DNA from: Shimia sp. SK013
GTDB lineage: Bacteria; Pseudomonadota; Alphaproteobacteria; Rhodobacterales; Rhodobacteraceae
Direction: 5' to 3'
Length of the DNA: 64,000 nt
NCBI RefSeq assembly: GCF_001292625.1
Contig: NZ_LAJH01000009.1
Coordinates: 124,001 to 188,000, forward strand
The position numbers and the translations under genes were made by a program. Below are positions 57,941 to 64,000 of this stretch, one piece after another (the first letter of the stretch is position 1; the number at the start of each line of letters is the position of its first letter). The notes beneath the pieces are model-generated. The model was given only the letters and a program-made list of their open reading frames with translations, ran no database searches and was not told the DNA's origin.

Positions 57941-59104
57941 ATGCCAGTTGTTAACCGTATTGCCGATTATGCAGACGAAATGAAGGGGTGGCGTCGGCAT
58001 TTGCATGCGCATCCGGAGTTGGAGTTTGACTGCCATGAGACTGCGGCCTTTGTGGTGGCGCGTCTGAAAGAGTTTGGCGTGGACGAGATTCACGAAGGCA
58101 TCGCCACGTCTGGTGTGGTGGCAATCATCAACGGTCAAGGCGATGGGCCAACGGTTGGATTGCGCGCGGACATGGATGCGTTGCCGATGGATGAGGTGTC
58201 AGGCGTGGAGTATGCCAGCGAAGTTGCGGGGCGCATGCATGCCTGCGGGCATGACGGGCACACAACGATGCTGTTGGGTGCGGCGAAGTATCTGGCGGAG
58301 ACGCGCAAATTCTCGGGGCGCGTGGCGTTGATGTTCCAGCCTGCCGAAGAAGAAGGCGGCGGTGGCGAGGTCATGGTGCAGGAAGGCGTCTTGGACAAGT
58401 TTGACGTCAAAGAGGTGTATGCGTTGCACAATGTGCCGGGCATTCCGTTTGGCGAGTTTCACACCAAGCCCGGCCCGATCATGGCGGCGGTGGACACGTT
58501 CACAATCAACATTCAGGGCACCGGCGGTCATGGCGCTTACCCGCAGGACACGGTTGATCCGGTGGTCGCAGCCGTGGCGATGGTCAATGCGATCCAGACA
58601 ATCGTGAGCCGCAACCACGACACACGCAACGAGGCCGTGGTGTCCGTGACGCAAATCCATGCGGGCTCGGTGAGCAATGTGATTCCCGATTTGGGCATGA
58701 TCAACGGCACCATTCGCACCTTTGACAAAGACGTGCAGACGATGATTCATCGCCGTTTGAACGAGATTGTGACAGGGACCGCAGCAGCCTATGGGTTGAA
58801 AGCGGAGCTTGATCTGGATGTGAACTACCCGGCGACAGTGAACAGCGCGCAGCAGACAGCGTTTGCAGCCGATGTGGCCCGCGACATTGCGGGTGAGAGC
58901 GCGGTGAACGACGCACAGGATATGGAAATGGGCGCCGAGGATTTCTCCTACATGCTGGAAGCACGGCCGGGGTCGTATCTGTTCCTTGGTGCGGGTGAGG
59001 GTGCCGGGTTGCACAACCCTGCGTTTGATTTCAACGACGACGTTGCTCCGATTGGCGCGTCGTTCTTTGCGCGGTTGGTGGAAACGGCGCAACCGCTGAA
59101 ATAA
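57941..59104 (+). CDS. M20-family amidohydrolase (hippurate hydrolase-like)
   Basis: A 387-residue M20D metallohydrolase. It has RRHLHAHPELEFDCHETAAF, metal ligands in MHACGHDGHTTMLLGAA, the catalytic Glu pair in FQPAEEEGGGGEVMV, the dimerisation domain from about residue 180 to 290 (GTGGHGAYPQDTVDPV), and the late ligand region MGAEDFSYML. It cleaves N-acyl or amino-acid conjugates such as hippurate. Position 57941 is taken as start because it precedes the family N-terminus; an ATG 12 codons earlier is an alternative. Confidence 0.92.
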   Translation: MPVVNRIADYADEMKGWRRHLHAHPELEFDCHETAAFVVARLKEFGVDEIHEGIATSGVVAIINGQGDGPTVGLRADMDALPMDEVSGVEYASEVAGRMHACGHDGHTTMLLGAAKYLAETRKFSGRVALMFQPAEEEGGGGEVMVQEGVLDKFDVKEVYALHNVPGIPFGEFHTKPGPIMAAVDTFTINIQGTGGHGAYPQDTVDPVVAAVAMVNAIQTIVSRNHDTRNEAVVSVTQIHAGSVSNVIPDLGMINGTIRTFDKDVQTMIHRRLNEIVTGTAAAYGLKAELDLDVNYPATVNSAQQTAFAADVARDIAGESAVNDAQDMEMGAEDFSYMLEARPGSYLFLGAGEGAGLHNPAFDFNDDVAPIGASFFARLVETAQPLK

Positions 59105-59111
59105 CGTTCTG

Positions 59112-59145
59112 ATTGCGGGCGGATATCGGAAAGGCCGCCCGCAAT
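59112..59145 (+). terminator. Hairpin terminator after the amidohydrolase gene
   Basis: An 11-bp perfect stem ATTGCGGGCGG/CCGCCCGCAAT with a 12-nt loop, 7 bp beyond the stop. It is followed only by TTC, so the U tract is weak. Confidence 0.65.
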
Positions 59146-59306
59146 TTCATCTCGTGTTAACAAAACACTATGCAGCGGGACCTGTGGATGTTAGGCCGCG
59201 CGCCATTGTGCACAGAAAGTGTTTTTGATGCGGATGCGCCGGACGGACGTAATGACAAAGAAGGACAGGCTTTGTCAGAACGACTGCGGTAAGGTGCAGA
59301 TGAGGG

Positions 59307-59720
59307 ATGAAAAGAATGACTATTGTAATTGTGGTTTTGGTGCTGGGCTTTGGCCTATTGGCTTATGTACGGCTGGCACCAAGTGACACCGCACGTTGGC
59401 ATGTGGCCAAAGACATCACCAAAAATAGCGACGGGCAGAACAGCGCGCGCCGGTTGGTGGATGCGGGGCCGGATGGTTTGGCAAAGCTGGCTGAGGTGGC
59501 TTTGCGCGACCCGCGCACCGCTGTGCTGGATGGATCTGTTGACGAGGGCATGATCACCTTTGTGTCGCGCACACGTATGGTGGGCTATCCCGATTTCACG
59601 ACGGCTCGGATGCAGGGCGATCAGCTGGCGATTTTTGGTCGCTCACGATTTGGTCGCAAGGATTTCGGCGTCAATGCTGTACGTGTGGATCAGTGGATTG
59701 CGGCTTTGACCGCCGATTAA
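59307..59720 (+). CDS. DUF1499 family membrane-anchored protein
   Basis: A 137-residue protein with an N-terminal anchor or signal (IVIVVLVLGFGLLAYVRL, about residues 5-22) and a DUF1499 domain (RMVGYPDFTTARM, IFGRSRFGRKDFGVNAVRVDQW). Function is unknown; members occur in proteobacteria and plastids. An ATG three codons later (MTIVIV) is an alternative start. Its 3' end overlaps the convergent small secreted-protein gene by 78 bp. Confidence 0.83.
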   Translation: MKRMTIVIVVLVLGFGLLAYVRLAPSDTARWHVAKDITKNSDGQNSARRLVDAGPDGLAKLAEVALRDPRTAVLDGSVDEGMITFVSRTRMVGYPDFTTARMQGDQLAIFGRSRFGRKDFGVNAVRVDQWIAALTAD

Positions 59721-59951
59721 GCCGGAGCTGAGGCAGCCAGGCGAGACCTCGCGCCACATCGGCACGTTCAGCGACATCTGACATTGCGCCATAAACATGC
59801 GCCCATCTACTTGAAGGCAGATGGTTTCGCCGACCTCTATGCGTTGGCCTTTGCTATCTGTGCAGTAGCAATCAACAGGGACGCCGTTGATGAACCCGTC
59901 GGCAAAGACGGGGGCAGCAAAGGTGCAAAGGATCAGGGCCAAGCGTTTCAT
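59643..59951 (-). CDS. Small secreted cysteine-containing protein
   Basis: A 102-residue protein with a signal peptide (MKRLALILCTFAAPVFADG, cut near residue 18). The mature domain contains CYCTD, ETICLQVDG, MAQCQMSLN and GCLSSG. The even number of cysteines fits periplasmic disulfides. Similar short proteins are seen in Roseobacters, with no known role. The last 26 residues run antisense through the DUF1499 gene end. A frameshift or stop change near 59720 that lengthened the protein is possible, as the conserved part appears to end at GCLSS. Confidence 0.65.
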   Translation of the reverse strand: MKRLALILCTFAAPVFADGFINGVPVDCYCTDSKGQRIEVGETICLQVDGRMFMAQCQMSLNVPMWREVSPGCLSSGLIGGQSRNPLIHTYSIDAEILATKS

Positions 59952-60012
59952 GAGAGTAGTTTACAACAAAGCGCGGGCTTGACCAAACCCGCGGATTGTC
60001 TCAGGTAGCGGC

Positions 60013-61062
60013 ATGGTTCCTTTAGAACGACTTGAACAGATCACCCGGCGGTTCGAATTTCTTGAAGCGCAGATGGCTGAAGGCAGCGGCGATATTTCGG
60101 CGTTGGCCAAAGAATATGCCGAGATCAAACCGGTGGTTGAGCAGATAAGGGCTTATCGGCGGTTGCTGATCGACATTGATGACGCCGAAGAGATGCTTGG
60201 CGATCCGGATATGAAGGCGCTGGCCGAAGAAGAATTGCCGGAGCTGAAGGCTGCGTTGCCTGATGCAGAGCACGCGTTGCAGTTGACGCTTTTGCCGAAA
60301 GACGCGGCAGACGCGCGGCCTGCTATTCTTGAGATCCGACCTGGTACGGGGGGCGATGAGGCAGCTTTGTTCGCGGGTGATTTGCTGCGCATGTATCAGC
60401 GTTATTGCGAGACGCGCGGCTGGAAGCTGGAGATCCTAGAGGAAAACGCCACCGAGCTGGGCGGTATCAAAGAAGTTGTGGCGCATATCAAAGGCGAGAA
60501 TGTTTTTGCGCGGATGAAATTTGAAAGCGGCGTGCATCGGGTGCAGCGCGTGCCATCCACCGAAAGTGGTGGGCGCATTCACACGTCGGCGGCCACGGTG
60601 GCGGTGTTGCCTGAGGCCGAAGACGTGGATGTGCAGATCGACGCGCAAGATATCCGGATTGATACAATGCGCGCGTCTGGATCCGGTGGGCAGCACGTGA
60701 ACACCACGGATTCCGCTGTGCGCATCACCCACTTGCCGACCGGCATCATCGTAGTGAGCTCGGAAAAATCGCAACACCGCAACCGCGAGATTGCGATGCA
60801 GGTCCTGAAGACGCGTTTGTTTGATCTGGAGCGGCAGCGCATCAACGACGAGCGCGCAGCGGATCGGGCGGGGCAGGTTGGCTCTGGTGATCGGTCTGAA
60901 CGCATCCGGACCTATAACTTTCCGCAAGGTCGGATGACGGATCACCGTATCAACCTGACGCTTTATAAGCTGGATCAGGTAATGGCAGGCGATCTGGATG
61001 AGATTATTGACGCGCTAACCGCCGATGCGCAGGCCACCGCGTTGGCGGAGATGGAGGCGTGA
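60013..61062 (+). CDS. prfA: Peptide chain release factor 1
   Basis: A 349-residue class I release factor for UAA and UAG. The peptidyl-hydrolysis motif GGQ is at 225-227 in [15 protein letters not shown], and the anticodon-like PxT is Pro181-Ser182-Thr183 in [14 protein letters not shown], the RF1-type position. The glutamine of GGQ is methylated by PrmC, encoded immediately downstream with a 4-bp overlap. The usual C-terminal [15 protein letters not shown] is present. Confidence 0.97.
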   Translation: MVPLERLEQITRRFEFLEAQMAEGSGDISALAKEYAEIKPVVEQIRAYRRLLIDIDDAEEMLGDPDMKALAEEELPELKAALPDAEHALQLTLLPKDAADARPAILEIRPGTGGDEAALFAGDLLRMYQRYCETRGWKLEILEENATELGGIKEVVAHIKGENVFARMKFESGVHRVQRVPSTESGGRIHTSAATVAVLPEAEDVDVQIDAQDIRIDTMRASGSGGQHVNTTDSAVRITHLPTGIIVVSSEKSQHRNREIAMQVLKTRLFDLERQRINDERAADRAGQVGSGDRSERIRTYNFPQGRMTDHRINLTLYKLDQVMAGDLDEIIDALTADAQATALAEMEA

Positions 61063-61895
61063 GCCTGACCATTTCCGACTTGGTGGCGCAGGTGGCAGGG
61101 TCTTTGACAACGGCGGGTATCGAGGGCGCACCTCGGGAAGCGCGGCTTCTGGTGGCGCATGTCACAGGTGTGCCGATGGCGCGATTGACGTTGGAAATGG
61201 GGCAGGCGGCCTCGTCTGAGCATCAGGAAAAGTTGTTGCCGCTGGTGGCGCGGCGGGCCGCTCGGGAGCCGTTGTCGCATCTTTTGGGACGGCGGGCGTT
61301 TTATGCCCATGACTTCAAAGTCACCGGGGACACTTTGGACCCGCGTCCTGAGACGGAGACATTGGTGGCGGTGGCATTAAGAACACCGTTCAAGCGTGTA
61401 TTGGATCTGGGGACTGGATCGGGGGCGATTGCGATTTCATTGTTGGCCGCGCGGCTTGATGCGCAAGGCGTGGCGTCGGATGTTTCCGAAGCTGCCTTGG
61501 AGGTAGCCCGAGAAAACGCCGAGACCATTGGCGTGGCGGATCGGCTGGAGTTTGTCCGGAGTGATTGGTTTTCCGGGGTCACGGGCGAGTTTGACCTGAT
61601 CGTGTCCAACCCGCCCTATATCGCGTTGGACGAGATGGCCGAATTGGCGCCGGAACTGGCGTTTGAACCGCGTATTGCGTTGACCGATGAGGGCGACGGG
61701 TTGGCGGCATACCGTGAGATCAGCGCAGGCGCGATGGCGCATCTATTTGATGGCGGGCGGCTGATGGTGGAAATCGGCTGGAAGCAGGGACCTGCCGTGG
61801 CAGCTTTGTTTGCTAAGGCGGGGTTGCAGGATGTGGAGATTTTGAATGATTTGGACGGAAGAAACCGCGTTGTTTGTGGCGTAAATCGCCGTTGA
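61059..61895 (+). CDS. prmC: Release factor glutamine N5-methyltransferase
   Basis: A 278-residue SAM-dependent methyltransferase that methylates the GGQ glutamine of RF1 and RF2. The SAM-binding motif [16 protein letters not shown] (114-129) is followed by catalytic NPPY at 184-187. The helical N-terminal domain has the family [14 protein letters not shown] and [10 protein letters not shown]. The GTG start overlaps the prfA stop (GTGA), so translation is coupled. Confidence 0.96.
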   Translation: MSLTISDLVAQVAGSLTTAGIEGAPREARLLVAHVTGVPMARLTLEMGQAASSEHQEKLLPLVARRAAREPLSHLLGRRAFYAHDFKVTGDTLDPRPETETLVAVALRTPFKRVLDLGTGSGAIAISLLAARLDAQGVASDVSEAALEVARENAETIGVADRLEFVRSDWFSGVTGEFDLIVSNPPYIALDEMAELAPELAFEPRIALTDEGDGLAAYREISAGAMAHLFDGGRLMVEIGWKQGPAVAALFAKAGLQDVEILNDLDGRNRVVCGVNRR

Positions 61896-62121
61896 TTGTG
61901 GCTTTGCCGCCAGTTTTTTTGATTTCGCGTGAATTAGATGCATAAAAAGCCTTGTCTCCTGCGCGTTGGCGTTCTACGAATATCGCGTCTGATCGGTGGA
62001 TGCCCATAACGGGCGGTCCCGGTGGACACCAAGCCAGAAATCGTCGCAACCGGAATTCAGAGCGCAAGAGGCGCAAAACGGGTTAGCGACCGCAATTGAC
62101 CAAGTCTGGATTGCAAAGAAT

Positions 62122-62739
62122 ATGAGATCTTCCAAGTCCCGTTCGCGGAACAAAGGCAACCGCAACAACCGTCCCTCCGGCAATATCGTCAACCGTGTGT
62201 TTGACAGTTCCGGCCCCGAGGGCAAGGTGCGCGGCACCCCGCAGCAAGTTATCGACAAATACAACCAATTGGCGCGCGACAGCCAATTGGGCAATGACCG
62301 TGTGGCCACTGAAAACTTTCAGCAGCACGCGGAGCATTACCAACGCATGCTCAACGAGGCACAGCGCGAGCAGGATTCGCGCCGTGAAGAGCAAGAACGC
62401 CAGAACCGCGAGCGTCAGCAAGACCGCGATCGTGAACGGCGTGAGCGGATGGAACGCCAAGAGCGTGAAGGCAACAATGGTGGCGACAAAGCCGCACCCG
62501 CACCTGCGCACTCTCCTGCACCTTCACCAGTGTCGGCGGATCCTTCGGAATCCGATCAACCTGATGTGATTGGTGATGTGGCGGACAGCGGTTTGGTGGA
62601 AACGCCCGAGACCGCCCCCGAGGCGCCAAAGCCGAAGAAGCCACCACGCAAACGCAGCCCGCGTAAAAAGCCGGTTGAGGCCGATGCGGCGCCTGTTGAG
62701 GCGCAGGCCCCCAGCGAGGATAGCTCTGCGGCAGAGTGA
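62122..62739 (+). CDS. DUF4167 domain protein with charged, disordered C-terminus
   Basis: A 205-residue protein. The N-terminal 75 residues are the alphaproteobacterial DUF4167 domain (RNNRPSGNIVNRVFDSSGPEGKV in the family, ending NFQQHAEHYQRML). An Arg/Glu/Gln coiled-coil-like stretch (about 80-120) and a Pro/Ala-rich basic tail follow. RNA binding is suggested by composition only. The start at 62122 (MRSSKSRSRNKG) matches the family; an upstream in-frame extension of 42 codons is rejected. Placement after prmC is conserved in many alphaproteobacteria. Confidence 0.85.
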   Translation: MRSSKSRSRNKGNRNNRPSGNIVNRVFDSSGPEGKVRGTPQQVIDKYNQLARDSQLGNDRVATENFQQHAEHYQRMLNEAQREQDSRREEQERQNRERQQDRDRERRERMERQEREGNNGGDKAAPAPAHSPAPSPVSADPSESDQPDVIGDVADSGLVETPETAPEAPKPKKPPRKRSPRKKPVEADAAPVEAQAPSEDSSAAE

Positions 62740-62764
62740 TCTGAGTGCTTGGAGAGATTTTGAG

Positions 62765-62796
62765 AAACCCCGCGGCGCAGGCTGCGGGTTTTTTTA
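62765..62796 (+). terminator. Intrinsic terminator after the DUF4167 gene
   Basis: Stem AAACCC-(C)-GC paired with GC-GGGTTT, with one bulged C and a GC-rich loop, followed by TTTTTTTATTT. Strong U tract, 25 bp beyond the stop. Confidence 0.88.
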
Positions 62797-62843
62797 TTTG
62801 GCAGGCGCATTCTAAGGCGAATCTCGGCTAAGCGCGGAGCGAT

Positions 62844-63269
62844 CTATGACAAATAGGTTCGGGGCAGACGTATTAGAGATAGCGTTGCCCATCCCCAAAA
62901 AAACAGGATGAGTTGGGCTTCCGGGTCCCAAAACATCATGATGACATCTGAGGCACAATCCAGAGAAATTAGCCAGATAGCGAATGCTGCACTCAGAGAA
63001 GCAAACGTGAAGAAGACAAATTCGAGCGTGCTTGGCGCTGATCGTACACGTGCAAGCCTTGATACAAGGGGAACAACAAAGGTTATGAGTAGTAAGAACT
63101 CCACGCTGGCATCGCTTCCTGAACTCAATAATTCACGACAGCGGGTAATGCGCGTGTCGGCCATCTTTGATAGCCAATATGGAAAGTCGTCGGGGAAAAA
63201 TCCGATCACAGACAAGAGTGTCAATTGGACACAATAGACGCCGTTCAAGATCTTTACATGAAGATGCAT
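62844..63269 (-). CDS. Small hypothetical membrane protein
   Basis: A 141-residue protein with three or four predicted hydrophobic segments (VQLTLLSVIGFF, FLLLITFVVPLV, FVFFTFASLSAAFAIWLISL, LILFFWGWATLSLI). I recognise no family. The ATG at 63269 is 3 bp after the rsmA stop on the same strand and has no good ribosome site, so re-initiation after rsmA is likely. The base composition looks more AT-rich than its neighbours, which may indicate a strain-specific gene. Confidence 0.55.
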   Translation of the reverse strand: MHLHVKILNGVYCVQLTLLSVIGFFPDDFPYWLSKMADTRITRCRELLSSGSDASVEFLLLITFVVPLVSRLARVRSAPSTLEFVFFTFASLSAAFAIWLISLDCASDVIMMFWDPEAQLILFFWGWATLSLIRLPRTYLS

Positions 63270-63272
63270 GTC

Positions 63273-64000
63273 TCAGTCTTTTTCAAACATCCGTGCCAAA
63301 GCGCAGAATTGTTCCAAACCGACTTGCTCAGCCCGGTCTGTGGGTTTGATGCCTGCAGCGATCAGGCGGTCTTCGATGTCGGGAGCTTGTCCCTTGAGAG
63401 AGCCGCGCAGCATTTTGCGGCGCTGGTTGAAGGCCGCGGCCACGATGCGAGATAGGATCGCGGGATCGGCCGGATAGCGCGGTTCGGGCAGGGCGGTCAG
63501 ATGCACCACGGCGGAATGCACTTTTGGCGGTGGTGAAAACGCTTCGGGCGGCAGCGACATGACGATTGTTGCGTCCGCCCGCCATTGCGCCAGCAGGGCA
63601 AGACGTCCGTAGGCTTTGGAACCGGGGGTGGCGATGATGCGTTCCGCCACTTCGCGTTGGAACATCAAGGTCAGGCTTTGCCAGTAAGGCGGCCATTCTT
63701 TTGGGGTGAGCCAGCGCACCAGAAGCTCGGTACCGACGTTATAGGGCAGGTTGGCCGCAACGCGGATCGGCGGGGTCAAATGGCTCAGCGGATCAATTTC
63801 AAGCGCGTCGCCATTGATGACCTCAAGCTGACCCGGATAGGCGTCGGCAATTTCGGCCAGCGCGGGCATGCAGCGCTCGTCTTTTTCAATCGCCAGCACC
63901 TTGCGTGCACCTTCGGCCAGAAGCCCGCGCGTCAGCCCGCCGGGGCCGGGGCCGATTTCAAGGATGTCGCAATCCGACAGCTCTCCGGCGCGGCGGGCGA
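63273..64000 (-). CDS. rsmA: 16S rRNA dimethyladenosine transferase (KsgA), N-terminus beyond the window
   Basis: At least 242 residues of RsmA/KsgA, which dimethylates A1518 and A1519 of 16S rRNA. The frame continues off the right edge. Visible are the SAM motif [18 protein letters not shown], acidic [17 protein letters not shown], the catalytic [15 protein letters not shown], and the C-terminal PPKVHSAVV and [14 protein letters not shown]. The stop is TGA at 63273-63275. About 35-45 N-terminal residues are missing from the window, judged from family length. Confidence 0.95.
   Translation of the reverse strand, partial: ARRAGELSDCDILEIGPGPGGLTRGLLAEGARKVLAIEKDERCMPALAEIADAYPGQLEVINGDALEIDPLSHLTPPIRVAANLPYNVGTELLVRWLTPKEWPPYWQSLTLMFQREVAERIIATPGSKAYGRLALLAQWRADATIVMSLPPEAFSPPPKVHSAVVHLTALPEPRYPADPAILSRIVAAAFNQRRKMLRGSLKGQAPDIEDRLIAAGIKPTDRAEQVGLEQFCALARMFEKD

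Noticed and set aside
61996..62121. An N-terminal extension of the DUF4167 protein
   Set aside because: The 42 upstream codons have no ribosome site and lie before the family-typical MRSSKSRSRNKG start.

Overview
The window is a contiguous stretch of a GC-rich alphaproteobacterial chromosome, most likely a marine Rhodobacteraceae (Roseobacter-type) strain. The evidence is protein style and gene content: an adenosylcobalamin-dependent ribonucleotide reductase, a non-pyrrolysine MttB-family methyltransferase, dimethylglycine-dehydrogenase-like GcvT fusions, a two-domain cold-shock protein, a prfA-prmC-DUF4167 block, and Rhodobacteraceae-type intergenic hairpin elements. No insertion sequence, prophage, plasmid gene or CRISPR array is visible, so this is core or near-core chromosome. 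Genes are dense on both strands, with many 1-8 bp overlaps.

Layout. 1-4.4 kb: end of a YibQ-like protein, an alpha/beta hydrolase, an MltB-like lytic transglycosylase and a periplasmic CpdB-type nucleotidase. 4.6-12.3 kb: a small conserved protein, an acyltransferase-3/SGNH protein, a ppiD-trpE pair, an aminotransferase and gpt. 12.5-16.7 kb: an APC permease, fabI divergent from pdxH, a double cold-shock protein and a DUF192 protein. 16.7-21.0 kb: tRNA-Pro(TGG), then a leader of about 430 nt preceded by tandem NrdR boxes, then nrdJ. 21.3-26.9 kb: an MttB-like methyltransferase, an aminotransferase, and soxR divergent from a VOC protein/EamA exporter pair across a classic SoxR box. 27.4-37.8 kb: cysS, cimA, hydrolases, a squalene-synthase-like protein, an MFS transporter, a 3-methyladenine glycosylase, a predicted outer-membrane protein and an HNH nuclease. 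37.8-40.4 kb: an arginine-catabolic module (arginase, ornithine cyclodeaminase, divergent Lrp/AsnC regulator). 40.4-49.2 kb: DsbB-like and YqaA-like membrane proteins, tRNA-Leu(CAA), an asparagine-synthetase-like enzyme, a MocA-like nucleotidyltransferase and two divergent DMGDH-like paralogues. 49.2-57.9 kb: a Fur-family regulator, a DEAD-box helicase with a glycine-rich tail, PhzF, an EEP nuclease, SelO, a GNAT acetyltransferase, a nucleoside hydrolase, an iron-binding periplasmic protein with a TGA-N9-TCA operator, and MazG. 57.9-64 kb: an M20 amidohydrolase, DUF1499, prfA-prmC, DUF4167 and the truncated rsmA (ksgA).

Working together: arginase and ornithine cyclodeaminase convert arginine through ornithine to proline under a local Lrp regulator. 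SoxR appears to control the VOC/EamA pair directly. The GcvT-fusion oxidoreductases and the MttB homologue suggest methylated-amine (betaine or dimethylglycine type) one-carbon metabolism. prfA and prmC form a translation-termination pair.

The most unusual non-coding signals are: (i) a family of 11-bp tandem repeats (consensus A[AT][CT]GCG..GGT) at three intergenic sites; (ii) the nrdJ leader, with alternative pairings downstream of an NrdR-covered promoter; (iii) a perfect 28-bp palindrome between an aminotransferase gene and the mttB homologue; and (iv) a composite hairpin element with compensatory stem changes after two stop codons. All coordinates and motifs were read by eye. Family assignments come from recognised motifs, not from a database search.
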